Of a stretch of 64,000 nucleotides of DNA, positions 18,818 to 27,015 are shown in pieces. The stretch is from Rhizobium leguminosarum bv. trifolii WSM1325 (lineage in GTDB: Bacteria; Pseudomonadota; Alphaproteobacteria; Rhizobiales; Rhizobiaceae), in the NCBI GenBank assembly GCA_000023185.1, contig CP001622.1, positions 930,001-994,000 of the forward strand, written 5' to 3'. Position numbers and translations under genes: made by a program. The first letter of the stretch is position 1; each line of letters begins with the position of its first letter. The notes under the pieces were generated by a model. That model searched no databases. It was not told the origin of the DNA and saw only the letters and a list, made by a program, of their open reading frames with translations.

Positions 18818-19162
18818 ATGAGCGACATGTGCACATCCCGAGAGCAGACCGTCCGTCAGCTCTACGCCGCGTATCTCGACGATCGCAAGGATATTGTCGG
18901 CGCCATGTTGACGGAGGATTTCACCTTCTCCAGTCCGCGCGACGACCACATCGACCGGGCGACCTATTTCGAGCGTTGCTGGCCGAAGGAGCCGGTCTTC
19001 CGCGGCTTTGACATCGAATTCCTGGCGATCGACGGCGACGAGGCGGTCGTCCGCTACCGTGCGGAAAAACGCGACGGTGGCAGCTTCCGCAACATCGAGA
19101 GCCTTCGCTTCCGCGGCGACAAGATCGCCTCCGTGGATGTCTATTTCGGCCGGAATCTCTGA
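18818..19162 (+). CDS. SnoaL-like / NTF2-like domain protein
   Basis: 114 residues of the small alpha+beta-barrel NTF2-like fold: VRQLYAAYLDDRKDIVGAML, then FTFSSPRDDHIDRATYFERCW, DEAVVRYRAEKRDG and SVDVYFGRNL. Such proteins bind or isomerise small hydrophobic molecules or act as accessory domains. CCAAGGACATTGCC precedes the ATG. No enzyme function can be assigned. A perfect palindrome lies just upstream. Confidence 0.82.
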   Translation: MSDMCTSREQTVRQLYAAYLDDRKDIVGAMLTEDFTFSSPRDDHIDRATYFERCWPKEPVFRGFDIEFLAIDGDEAVVRYRAEKRDGGSFRNIESLRFRGDKIASVDVYFGRNL

Positions 19163-19189
19163 TCCCCCGGCCGGGATGGCGATCGCTCT

Positions 19190-19921
19190 TTACAGGATCC
19201 GTATCGCCGACGTGCCGATGATGATCATCGACACCGCCACCATCAGCGGCCGCACCGGCAGCCGTTTGACGAGGATCGCGCCGAAGGGGGCGGCGATGAC
19301 GCCGCCGATGATCACGCCGATCGCCGAATTGAGCTCCGACCAGCCGAGCGTCAGCATGAAGGTCAGGGAAATCGTCAGCGTCACCGCGAATTCGGTGAAA
19401 TTGGTCGAGCCTATCACCCGTTTCAGGTCATGGCCGCGGCTAACGAGCGAACTGGTGACGATCGGACCCCATCCACCGCCGCCGATCGCATCGAGCACGC
19501 CGCCGCAAAATCCGACGGGCGGCACCATCCAATCGCGAACATCCCGCTTCGGCGGTGGCCGAAAGGCCTTGTAGAGGATCACCAGCCCGATCGCGATCAG
19601 ATAGGCCGACACGAAGGGCGCGATCGCCTTGCCGTCGATATTGGCCAGCAGATAGGCGCCGATCGCGCCGCCGATCATGCCGGCCGGTGCAAGCCGCGCC
19701 ACCAGGCGCCAGTCGACGTTGCGATGATAGGCATGCGAGATGCCCGAGGCGGCGGTGGTGAACATTTCCGCCACATGCGTCATGGCGCTGGCATTGGCCG
19801 CCGGCACCCCGAAGGCGAGAAGGCTCGTCGTCGACAGTACGCCGAAGGCCATGCCAAGCGCGCCGTCGACGATCTGCGCGCAGAAACCCACGACGATGAA
19901 AAAGAAGATATCCGATGTCAT
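19190..19921 (-). CDS. TauE/SafE family sulfite exporter-like membrane protein
   Basis: 243 residues with about 7-8 hydrophobic segments. Family landmarks include GFCAQIVDGALGMAFGVLSTT at the N terminus, ANASAMTHVAEMFTTAASGISH, a central GGVLDAIGGGGWGPIVTSSL and the final mirror-image half. These proteins export sulfite, sulfonates or related anions; substrate is not predictable. It lies 61 bp downstream of the methyltransferase gene on the same strand and could share its transcript. Confidence 0.9.
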   Translation of the reverse strand: MTSDIFFFIVVGFCAQIVDGALGMAFGVLSTTSLLAFGVPAANASAMTHVAEMFTTAASGISHAYHRNVDWRLVARLAPAGMIGGAIGAYLLANIDGKAIAPFVSAYLIAIGLVILYKAFRPPPKRDVRDWMVPPVGFCGGVLDAIGGGGWGPIVTSSLVSRGHDLKRVIGSTNFTEFAVTLTISLTFMLTLGWSELNSAIGVIIGGVIAAPFGAILVKRLPVRPLMVAVSMIIIGTSAIRIL

Positions 19922-19982
19922 GCAGTCCCCTCAGGCGAACGGTAGCATCAGAATAAGCGACGCGGGGAAAAAAGTTCCGGTC

Positions 19983-20636
19983 TCAGCCGGCAAGTCCGCG
20001 CTGCTTCAGCCGGATGATCTTGAAGAAGCCGTTCGGAAAGACCGGCAGGATATCGGCAGCGGCAAAGTCGCCGCGGCGCTCGGCCCAGGCGACGATGCGG
20101 TGAATGCGGAAGGCGGAGGACCAGCCGATGTGACGCACCAGCGGCGCCACCGCCGTCTCGATCGCGCCCTGCAGACCGGCGCCGTCGCCAAGCTTGCTGG
20201 CAAGGATGATCTCGCCGCCCGGCCTCAGCACCCTGGCGCATTCGTCCAGCGCCCGTTCGGGTTCGGGGATGAGCGTGATGACGAAGGGCAGGCAGACCAC
20301 ATCGAAAGAACGGTCGGCAAAGGTGAGCGCATGCGCATCCATCACATCAAGCGCCTGCACATGATGCAGCTTTTCGCGTCTCGCCTTTTCACGCGCCCGC
20401 GCAATCATATGGTCGGAAATGTCGATGCCGGTCACCCGGCAGTGGCGCGGGTAATGCCCGAGCGTCAGGCCGGTGCCGACGCCGATCTCCAGGATGTCGG
20501 TGCCGGCCGCAGCGGCGAGGGCTGCAAGCTTGCGGTGGCCATCGCGCAGGATGCCGCGATAGACCCGGTCATAGACCGGTGCCCAGCGCTGATAGATTTT
20601 TTGCTGATCGTCCGCCCTGCTGCGAAGCTCTGACAT
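19983..20636 (-). CDS. Class I SAM-dependent methyltransferase, PmtA-like
   Basis: 217 residues. SAM motif I is DILEIGVGTGLTLGHYP, with the acidic end of strand 2 in VTGIDISDHMIARARE and motif IV in FDVVCLPFVITLIPEPERAL. The opening YQRWAPVYDRVYRGILRDG resembles the Rhodobacter-type phosphatidylethanolamine N-methyltransferase PmtA, which makes phosphatidylcholine. Other lipid or ubiquinone methyltransferases share these features, so PmtA is only a likely reading. Confidence 0.82.
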   Translation of the reverse strand: MSELRSRADDQQKIYQRWAPVYDRVYRGILRDGHRKLAALAAAAGTDILEIGVGTGLTLGHYPRHCRVTGIDISDHMIARAREKARREKLHHVQALDVMDAHALTFADRSFDVVCLPFVITLIPEPERALDECARVLRPGGEIILASKLGDGAGLQGAIETAVAPLVRHIGWSSAFRIHRIVAWAERRGDFAAADILPVFPNGFFKIIRLKQRGLAG

Positions 20637-20743
20637 GCCGCACCTCCCTTAAAGCCCAGGTTTTCAACTCCTGAGGGAGGCTTCGGTTCCCCAGAAATGT
20701 GACCCAAGGCACAAACCAGCTTGGTGAGCAGCCTCATAGCGGC

Positions 20744-21070
20744 CTATTTTGCCGGCATGAGACCGAGCGTCTTGGCGTCCAGCTCGCTGCCGATCTCGAC
20801 GGTTTTCTTTTGCTTGTCGTAGACGCAGATCTGGGCGATCAACCCCTTGGCGCCCTTCGGCTTGCCTATCACAAGGGCAAGCCCGTAATGCGAACTACCG
20901 AAGGGATCGACGGTGGCGCTGGGCTTTTCGATCGTGACCGCTGCCTTCTTGCATTTAGCCTCGACGTCAACGGCGAGCTGCTTCCAGGCGTCATCGGAGG
21001 AGGCATGCGCCGCACCTGCCAGGCAAAGCAGTACGGCGGCAGTGAGAGGCTGGATTATTTTCCTGTTCAT
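20744..21070 (-). CDS. Small secreted protein of unknown function
   Basis: 108 residues with a signal peptide MNRKIIQPLTAAVLLCLAG ending at AHA, so the mature protein of about 85 residues is periplasmic. It contains two Cys, in EAKCKKAA and AQICVYD, that could form a disulfide. I recognise no family with certainty. It is divergent from sodB. Confidence 0.75.
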   Translation of the reverse strand: MNRKIIQPLTAAVLLCLAGAAHASSDDAWKQLAVDVEAKCKKAAVTIEKPSATVDPFGSSHYGLALVIGKPKGAKGLIAQICVYDKQKKTVEIGSELDAKTLGLMPAK

Positions 21071-21295
21071 ATCGGGTCTCCGTTGATCTCCATAATGGGC
21101 AAAGTGGTTTTCGGGGCGGGTATTCCCATTGATTTGCCCAGGCGATTTCTACGCACGACTCCAACCCTGCAACTGAGGCAAATTTTCCTCCGGCCGGTCG
21201 TTTTTTGATAATTCGCCGGTTGCCTCTCCCCCTTTCCCCTCCTATGTTCCGCCTCACCTGCCGAGACGCAATCTATTGCCAAGAGGAGATCTGAC

Positions 21296-21898
21296 ATGGC
21301 TTTCGAATTGCCTGAACTTCCCTATGACTACGAAGCGCTTGCTCCCTTCATGTCGAAGGAAACGCTGGAGTTCCACCACGACAAGCACCACAAGGCCTAT
21401 GTCGACAACGGCAACAAGCTCGCCGCCGAAGCCGGTCTTTCGGACCTCTCGCTCGAAGACGTCGTCAAGAAGTCCTTCGGCACCAATGCCGGCCTCTTCA
21501 ACAACGCGGCCCAGCATTACAACCACATCCATTTCTGGAAGTGGATGAAGAAGGGCGGCGGCGGCAACAAGCTGCCGGGCAAGCTCGAAGCGGCCTTTAC
21601 CTCCGATCTCGGCGGCTATGACAAGTTCAAGGCCGATTTCGCCAATGCCGGCGCCACCCAGTTCGGCTCCGGCTGGGCCTGGGTTTCCGTCAAGAACGGC
21701 AAGCTCGAAATCTCCAAGACCCCGAACGGCGAAAACCCGCTCGTTCACGGCGCCACCCCGATCCTCGGCGTCGACGTCTGGGAACACTCCTACTACATCG
21801 ACTATCGCAACGCCCGCCCGAAGTACCTCGAAGCCTTCGTCGACAGCCTGATCAACTGGGACTACGTCCTGGAACGCTACGAAGAAGCCACGAAGTAA
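21296..21898 (+). CDS. sodB: Iron/manganese superoxide dismutase
   Basis: 200 residues. It converts superoxide to oxygen and hydrogen peroxide in the cytoplasm. Metal ligands are H27 (EFHHDKHH), H76 (AAQHYNHIHFW), D159 and H163 (GVDVWEHSYYIDY). Q72 in NNAAQHYNH is where iron enzymes place the outer-sphere Gln, so iron or cambialistic use is likely. CCAAGAGGAGATCTGAC precedes the ATG. A clean terminator follows at 21953. Confidence 0.96.
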   Translation: MAFELPELPYDYEALAPFMSKETLEFHHDKHHKAYVDNGNKLAAEAGLSDLSLEDVVKKSFGTNAGLFNNAAQHYNHIHFWKWMKKGGGGNKLPGKLEAAFTSDLGGYDKFKADFANAGATQFGSGWAWVSVKNGKLEISKTPNGENPLVHGATPILGVDVWEHSYYIDYRNARPKYLEAFVDSLINWDYVLERYEEATK

Positions 21899-21952
21899 GC
21901 GCTACCAGGCTCGCCGCCCTGGCGGCGATGTCCGTCCGCCTGTTTGAATTTG

Positions 21953-21988
21953 ACACCCGGCGCCTCCAAAGCGCCGGGTGTTTTGTTT
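21953..21988 (+). terminator. Rho-independent terminator of sodB
   Basis: ACACCCGGCGC at 21953-21963 pairs with GCGCCGGGTGT at 21971-21981 around a 7 nt loop, followed by a T-rich run. Confidence 0.9.
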
Positions 21989-21999
21989 GGAGAGGCAAG

Positions 22000-22033
22000 C
22001 CGTCACATCCCTGTCACCAGCCGCTCCTAATCA
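22000..22033 (+). promoter_or_regulatory. Pho box and -10 element before the metallophosphatase
   Basis: CCGTCAC (22000-22006) and CTGTCAC (22011-22017) are direct repeats spaced 4 nt apart, matching the PhoB consensus CTGTCAT-N4-CTGTCAT. A TAATCA hexamer at 22028-22033 lies 10 nt downstream, as in PhoB class promoters where the box replaces the -35. Transcription would then begin close to ATG 22040. Confidence 0.7.
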
Positions 22034-22039
22034 CGCTGC

Positions 22040-22885
22040 ATGTCTTCCTCTGCTTCTCCCCTGTTCCGCTTCGGCATCATCGCCGACCCGCAATATGCGG
22101 CGATCGCGCCGCATGTGGCGATGGATCGTTATTACGCCAACAGCCTCGCCAAGGTCGCCGAGGCGATCGAGGTCTTCAATGGCGAGGAGCTGAGCTTTGT
22201 CATGACGCTCGGCGATGTCATCGACCGCAGCTTTTCAAGCTTCGACGATATCCTGCCGGTCTACGGCAAGCTCAGGCACGAGGCGCTCTTCCTGCTCGGC
22301 AATCACGATTTCTCGGTCTCTTCTGGGCATCTCGCCGAAGTCGCCGCGCGTCTCGGCATGCCGTCGCCCTATTACAGCTTCGTGCGCCACGGCTGGCGCT
22401 TTATCGTGCTCGACGGCAACGAGGTCAGCATCTTCGCACCGCCCGAAGGCCATCCTCATCGCGCCCTTGCCGCTGAGATGCTGGCGGAGCTGCAGGCAAA
22501 AGGTGCGAGGAATGCCCATCGCTGGAATGCCGCGCTGAGCGACGAACAATTCGCCTGGCTCGGCGATGAAATCGCAAAAGCGGCTGCGGCCGGCGAGAAG
22601 GTGATCGTCATGAATCACTATCCGGTGCATCCGCCCAGTGAGCACGGCATGTGGGACAGCGAACGCACCGTCGCGCTGCTCGCCTCCAGCAGCAATGTCG
22701 TCGCCTATCTCAATGGCCACGACCACGTCGGCAACTACGGCATGGCCGGCGCCTGCCACTTCCTCAATTTCAAGGGCGTGGTTGACACCGAGATGGAAAA
22801 CGCCTTTGCGATCGTCGAGGTCTATGCCTCCAGAATCGAAATCCGCGGCTTCGGACGCGAGGTGAGCCGCACGCTGTCCATCTAG
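22040..22885 (+). CDS. Calcineurin-like metallophosphatase (ADPRibase-Mn type)
   Basis: 281 residues with the full set of metal motifs: GIIADPQYA near residue 12, MTLGDVIDRSF, LLGNHDFSV, VMNHYPVHPP and LNGHDHVGNYG. The DPQYA start is typical of Mn-dependent ADP-ribose/CDP-alcohol diphosphatases, so a nucleotide-diphosphate substrate is likely. No signal peptide, so cytoplasmic. No ribosome binding site precedes the ATG, and a Pho-box promoter ends a few bases upstream, which fits a leaderless mRNA made under phosphate starvation. Confidence 0.9.
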   Translation: MSSSASPLFRFGIIADPQYAAIAPHVAMDRYYANSLAKVAEAIEVFNGEELSFVMTLGDVIDRSFSSFDDILPVYGKLRHEALFLLGNHDFSVSSGHLAEVAARLGMPSPYYSFVRHGWRFIVLDGNEVSIFAPPEGHPHRALAAEMLAELQAKGARNAHRWNAALSDEQFAWLGDEIAKAAAAGEKVIVMNHYPVHPPSEHGMWDSERTVALLASSSNVVAYLNGHDHVGNYGMAGACHFLNFKGVVDTEMENAFAIVEVYASRIEIRGFGREVSRTLSI

Positions 22886-23790
22886 CTGATTGCCGGCTCA
22901 GCCGGCATCGCCTTCATTTCACTGATGTCGCGCTTCGGTGGTGTCCCGAACATGCGGGCATATTCGCGGCTGAACTGGGAGGCGCTCTCGTAACCCACCT
23001 GATAGGCCGCGTTTGCGGCGTTGAAACCATCGGTCACCATCAGCCGCCGGGCCTCGAGTAGCCGCAACTGCTTCTGATACTGCAGCGGCGTCATCGTGGT
23101 CAGGATTTTGAAATGCTGGTGGAAGGAGGAAGGGCTCATCCTGGCTGCCGCCGCAAGCTTTTCCACCCGGACGGCGTCCGCAAAATTACCGCGCAACAGG
23201 TAGATGGCCTCGGCCACGCGGCGCGTATGGCTGTCGGGCAATGCAAGCTTGCAGACCTCATCGCCATTTTTTCCGGAAAGCAACCAAAAACTGATCTCTC
23301 GCATGATTGCCGGATGAAGGATTGGGATCGCCTTGGGCGTTGCGAGCGTTCGGATCAGCCTCAGTATGCAGTCCTGCAGCTCGGGGCCGAATTCTTGTAC
23401 GAAAACACCCGGCCCGCCGTCGCCTGCCGGCTTCGGCGGCGCATCCATCTCCTCCAGCACCTCGCGCAGGATAGTGACGTCGAGTTCCAAGTTGATGGCG
23501 ATCATCGGCCGTTCGGCACTGGCTTTCGTCACCTGTCCGAAGGCCGGCATCTCGACGCTGATGATAAGCGCTTGCATCGCTTCGTAATCGAAAAGGCGGT
23601 CTCCGAACATGAGCTGCTTGGCGCCATCGACGATAATGCAGAGCGCCGGTCGGTAGATCGCCGGTTTCGGCATGGAGAGAGTGCTGGAACGCATCAGGAA
23701 AAAGCCGTCGATAGCGGTGGCAAAGAGGCCGTCACCGCCGCCATGTGCATCCATGTACCCATTGAGCGCCTGCTTCAGATCTGCGGACAT
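22882..23790 (-). CDS. AraC family transcriptional regulator
   Basis: 302 residues. The N-terminal half is the AraC_N-type cupin ligand domain (YRPALCIIVDGAKQLMFGDR). The C-terminal half has two helix-turn-helices, the first VEKLAAAARMSPSSFHQHFK and the second NAAYQVGYESASQFSREYAR, ending in the family's FGTPPKRDI. It is divergent from the SDR gene at 23968 and likely controls it. It overlaps the metallophosphatase stop by 4 bp. Confidence 0.93.
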   Translation of the reverse strand: MSADLKQALNGYMDAHGGGDGLFATAIDGFFLMRSSTLSMPKPAIYRPALCIIVDGAKQLMFGDRLFDYEAMQALIISVEMPAFGQVTKASAERPMIAINLELDVTILREVLEEMDAPPKPAGDGGPGVFVQEFGPELQDCILRLIRTLATPKAIPILHPAIMREISFWLLSGKNGDEVCKLALPDSHTRRVAEAIYLLRGNFADAVRVEKLAAAARMSPSSFHQHFKILTTMTPLQYQKQLRLLEARRLMVTDGFNAANAAYQVGYESASQFSREYARMFGTPPKRDISEMKAMPAEPAIS

Positions 23791-23967
23791 CTTAGTCTCC
23801 AGTGAACGCGGGGTCGGTCTGCCGCGCCGGTGAGGATGATCTTAATCCCTCAGCCCGGCTGGGCAAGGCGTTTGGAGGAATAGGCAAGAAATTGCAGGGT
23901 TTCGGCATTCAGGATTCCAAGCTTGCGGCGCATAAACTGGTCTATCAAAACATCAGGAGTACCTGAA

Positions 23968-24738
23968 ATGCCTAACCAGAATTCAACCTCGAAAATCGCA
24001 ATCGTAACCGGCGGAAGCCGCGGCCTGGGCCGCAATACGGTCGTCCATCTGGCAAGGAGCGGCGTCGATGTGATCTTGACCTACAACTCGAACCGCGACG
24101 AGGCGGAGAAGGTCGTCGCTGAGATCGAGGCGCTGGGCCGCAAGGCCGCCGCACTTCAACTTGACGCCGGCAACGTGGCGGCGTTCGATGCCTTTGTCGA
24201 AAGTGTTCGCGAGATCCTCAAGGGCTGGGGGCGTGAGCACTTCGACTTTCTAGTCAACAATGCCGGCACCAGCTACCACGCCCCGATTTTGGAGACGACC
24301 GAAGCGGAGATGGACAAGCTTTACAACCTGCATTTCAAGGGGGTCTTCTTCCTCACGCAGAAGCTCCTGCCGGTGATCGAGGACGGCGGCCGCATCGTCA
24401 ACCTCTCCAGCGGTCTTGCCCGCATGGCCATGGTCGGCGCTTCGGCCTACGGCTCGATAAAGGGCGCAGTCGAGGTGCTGACGCGCTACATGGCAAAGGA
24501 GCTTGGCCCCCGCGGCATTGCCGTCAATGCCGTCGCCCCGGGCGCCATCGAAACCGATTTCAGCGGCGGCATGGTGCGGGACAATCCGGAGATCAACCGT
24601 GCGGTCGCCTCCATGACCGCACTGGGCCGCGCCGGTGTCCCCGACGATATAGGGCCGATGATCGCTTCCCTCCTGAGCGATGCCAACCGTTGGGTCAACG
24701 CCCAGCGCATCGAGGTTTCGGGCGGCATGTCGCTCTGA
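23968..24738 (+). CDS. SDR family NAD(P)-dependent oxidoreductase
   Basis: 256 residues of the classical short-chain dehydrogenase family. The cofactor motif is TGGSRGLG (residues 14-21), NNAG follows near residue 97, and the catalytic Ser, Tyr and Lys are in NLSSGLARM and SAYGSIKGAVE. GRAGVPDDIGPMIASLLSD and VSGGMSL close the domain. ATG 23968 has AGGAGT upstream. The AraC regulator on the other strand probably responds to its substrate, which is unknown. Confidence 0.93.
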   Translation: MPNQNSTSKIAIVTGGSRGLGRNTVVHLARSGVDVILTYNSNRDEAEKVVAEIEALGRKAAALQLDAGNVAAFDAFVESVREILKGWGREHFDFLVNNAGTSYHAPILETTEAEMDKLYNLHFKGVFFLTQKLLPVIEDGGRIVNLSSGLARMAMVGASAYGSIKGAVEVLTRYMAKELGPRGIAVNAVAPGAIETDFSGGMVRDNPEINRAVASMTALGRAGVPDDIGPMIASLLSDANRWVNAQRIEVSGGMSL

Positions 24739-24760
24739 ATAATCGCGATTGGGCGAACAG

Positions 24761-25453
24761 CTACACGGCGATCGGTTTCTCTGTCCAGCCGCTGGTCCAG
24801 AGTTCCCGCAGCCGGTCGCCGTCGCCCTTGAAGAAATCCTCAGCTGTCGCACAGCGTTCCACCCGGTCGCTGCGGAAATTGCGGATCGCCTGGCGCAGCT
24901 CGCACCAGGCGACGATATTGGCGGTCTGCGAATAATAGATCAGCGCGACCGGCCGGATCGTCCGCTCGCTGGCGCGGCCGAGCTCGTCGCGATAGCCGAG
25001 CATCAGCTTGCGTTCGTCGCGGATCGCGCGGCGCACGATCGCCAGGTCGAAGCCCGCCGGCTGCGCGATCGAGCCCCAGGCGTAAAGCGCCTTGTTGTCC
25101 ATCGCCTGGCGCAGGGGCGCCGGCACGGCGCCTGATATCTTCCGGTTGACCCGGCGCGCGGCCTGCTTCAGCTCCTCGTCCGCCGTCCGTTCGAGCAGCG
25201 CCAGCGACAGCACGATCGCCTCCATCTCCTCGATCGAGAACATCAGCGGCGGCAGGTCGAAGCCCGGCCGCATGATGTAGCCGATGCCGCGCCCGCCTTC
25301 GATCGGCACCCGCATCGCCTGAAGGGCGGCGATGTCGCGATAGATCGAGCGCACGGTCACTTCGAGCGTCTCGGCCATCGTCGCCGCCGTCATCGGTTTT
25401 CTTGCCAGCCTGAGGATCTGAATGATCTCGAAAAGCCGCGAGGCCTTGCGCAT
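24761..25453 (-). CDS. YafY-type HTH/WYL-domain transcriptional regulator
   Basis: 230 residues. The N-terminal winged helix is MRKASRLFEIIQILRLARKP followed by TAATMAETLEVTVRSIYRDI. A linker GRGIGYIMRPGFDLPPLMF leads to a C-terminal WYL domain containing ANIVAWCELRQAIRNFRSDR, in which the WYL triplet itself is altered. It is divergent from the LysE-type exporter at 25584, and inverted repeats lie in the gap. It probably represses itself and the exporter. Confidence 0.9.
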   Translation of the reverse strand: MRKASRLFEIIQILRLARKPMTAATMAETLEVTVRSIYRDIAALQAMRVPIEGGRGIGYIMRPGFDLPPLMFSIEEMEAIVLSLALLERTADEELKQAARRVNRKISGAVPAPLRQAMDNKALYAWGSIAQPAGFDLAIVRRAIRDERKLMLGYRDELGRASERTIRPVALIYYSQTANIVAWCELRQAIRNFRSDRVERCATAEDFFKGDGDRLRELWTSGWTEKPIAV

Positions 25454-25478
25454 TTAACCTCTCCCATCCGCCACGCTC

Positions 25479-25538
25479 CTGACAATACACTGTCAGTTGG
25501 GTTCCCGTATAGAGCCGCCTATCGGATTGAAATCAATC
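25479..25538. promoter_or_regulatory. Two palindromes in the YafY/LysE divergent promoter
   Basis: CTGACA-ATACAC-TGTCAG at 25479-25496 is a perfect repeat with a 6 nt centre. GATTGA-AA-TCAATC at 25525-25538 is a second one. The first is the better operator candidate for the WYL regulator because it lies beside that gene's start. Confidence 0.6.
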
Positions 25539-25583
25539 AGGGTCTTTTGAAAACGGCCCGCAGAACCCAAGGCGGTAACTGAC

Positions 25584-26219
25584 ATGAACTACCACGAAAA
25601 CCTCTGGCTCTTCTTCACCCTTCTCGTCGGCATCATCATCGTGCCGGGTATGGACATGCTCTTCGTGCTCGCCAATTCGCTGACCGGCGGCGTCAAGCGC
25701 GGGCTGGCGGCGACCGGCGGCATCATGGCCGGCGGCGCCGTGCATTCGGCCTATGGCGCGGCTGGGGTCGGCGTGCTCGTCACCATGCTGCCGCAGCTCT
25801 TCAACGTACTGCTGTTTGCCGGCGTCGCCTACATGATCTGGATCGGTATTTCGCTGATCCGCAGTTCGATCACCGTCGAGGCGGTCGAGCCGGGAACCGC
25901 ACGCTCCGGCTGGCGCGCCTTCCGCCAGGGCGCTGTCACCTGTCTCGTCAATCCGAAGGCCTATATTTTCATGTTCGCTGTCTATCCGCAGTTCCTCAGG
26001 CCGGAATATGGCCCGATCTGGATGCAGGGACTGATCATGGGCGTCATGACTGTCGTCACCCAGTTCGCCATCTACGGCACGCTGGCGATGACGGCCGGCC
26101 GCAGCCGCGACCTGCTCGTCGCCAACCCTGACGTCACGGCCTTTGTCGGCCGCTTCGCCGGACTGCTGCTGGTTGCCGTCTCCGCCTTCAGCCTCTGGCA
26201 GGGGTGGAAAAGCGCCTGA
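25584..26219 (+). CDS. LysE family amino acid exporter
   Basis: 211 residues with about six hydrophobic segments. The N-terminal PGMDMLFVLANSLTGGVKRGL matches the LysE/RhtB signature, followed by AAGVGVLVTMLPQLFNVLLFAG and FRQGAVTCLVNPKAYIFMFA with the conserved NPK. It should export amino acids or related small molecules; the substrate is not predictable. It is under the likely control of the divergent WYL regulator. Confidence 0.92.
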   Translation: MNYHENLWLFFTLLVGIIIVPGMDMLFVLANSLTGGVKRGLAATGGIMAGGAVHSAYGAAGVGVLVTMLPQLFNVLLFAGVAYMIWIGISLIRSSITVEAVEPGTARSGWRAFRQGAVTCLVNPKAYIFMFAVYPQFLRPEYGPIWMQGLIMGVMTVVTQFAIYGTLAMTAGRSRDLLVANPDVTAFVGRFAGLLLVAVSAFSLWQGWKSA

Positions 26220-26220
26220 A

Positions 26221-26285
26221 CCGCCACTGCATGTCGCCCGGAAGTGTGCAGCGGTTCCGGGATAACGACATACATAAAAGCAGAG
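26221..26285. repeat. Diverged copy of the dispersed CAATTCCAG-type repeat
   Basis: Contains GGAAGTGTGCAGCGGTTCCG and ACATACATAAAAGCAGAG, related to the element at 29910-29996. It follows the LysE stop directly. Confidence 0.45.
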
Positions 26286-26411
26286 AACGGCCTATCACAT
26301 TGTTTTTATGACAATCCGGCAAAAAGTGACTGTCTGCCGCCGTGGATTTTGTCATGCTCCCGGTGCAGATTGGCCATCGGCCAGCTTGGCCGAGGAAAAA
26401 GGGAGAGAAAT

Positions 26412-26852
26412 ATGAATTGGAAAGCAGCAGCTGCGGCTGTAGCGATCGCCGGCATGGCCTTCAGTTCGGTGACCGCCGCCGACGGCACCCATGATTCGCG
26501 CATTGCGCTGATGAAGCAGATCGGCGGTTCGGCTGGCGCGCTGGCGGCCATCGCCAAGGGCACGAAGCCTTACGACGCCGAGGCGGTGAAGGCGGCACTG
26601 ACGACGATTGCCGCAACGGCCAAGGTTTTCCCCGATCAGTTCAAGCCGGGCACGGAGACCGGCGACAAAGAGGCGAGCCCGAAAATCTGGGAAAACATGG
26701 ACGACTTCAAGGCGCGCGCCGCCAAGCTCTCCACTGACGCCGAAACTGCGCTCGCCCAGCTTCCGGCCGATCCTGCGGCCGTCGGCGCCACGATGAACAC
26801 GCTTGGCGCCAATTGCGCGGGCTGTCACAAGGCCTATCGTATCAAGGAGTGA
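26412..26852 (+). CDS. Cytochrome c prime (class II cytochrome c)
   Basis: 146 residues. The signal peptide is MNWKAAAAAVAIAGMAFSSV with cleavage near TAA-DG. The mature four-helix bundle ends with the haem site C135-A-G-C138-H139 (NCAGCHKAYRIKE), which is typical of class II cytochromes. Periplasmic; family members bind NO, CO or act as small electron carriers. GGGAGAG lies just before the ATG. A dihaem cytochrome gene follows 163 bp downstream and may be its redox partner. Confidence 0.93.
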   Translation: MNWKAAAAAVAIAGMAFSSVTAADGTHDSRIALMKQIGGSAGALAAIAKGTKPYDAEAVKAALTTIAATAKVFPDQFKPGTETGDKEASPKIWENMDDFKARAAKLSTDAETALAQLPADPAAVGATMNTLGANCAGCHKAYRIKE

Positions 26853-26860
26853 TAGGCCGG

Positions 26861-26905
26861 CCTGAGCAATTCCAGCAAAGGTGCGCGGCTTGCTTCCGCG
26901 TGACG
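26861..26905. repeat. Copy of the dispersed CAATTCCAG repeat
   Basis: GCAATTCCAGCAAAGGTG followed by a CGCGG / CCGCG stem. It begins a few bases after the cytochrome c prime stop and separates the two cytochrome genes. Confidence 0.6.
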
Positions 26906-27015
26906 TGGGGGAAATGGAACGCTCGGGACCCGCGATCCGTGCCGGGCTTGCCGCCGGCGCGGATCGCTTTATGTGGGACCGACGGCGGCAACATTGGCAA
27001 AAGGAGAGGCGGCGC

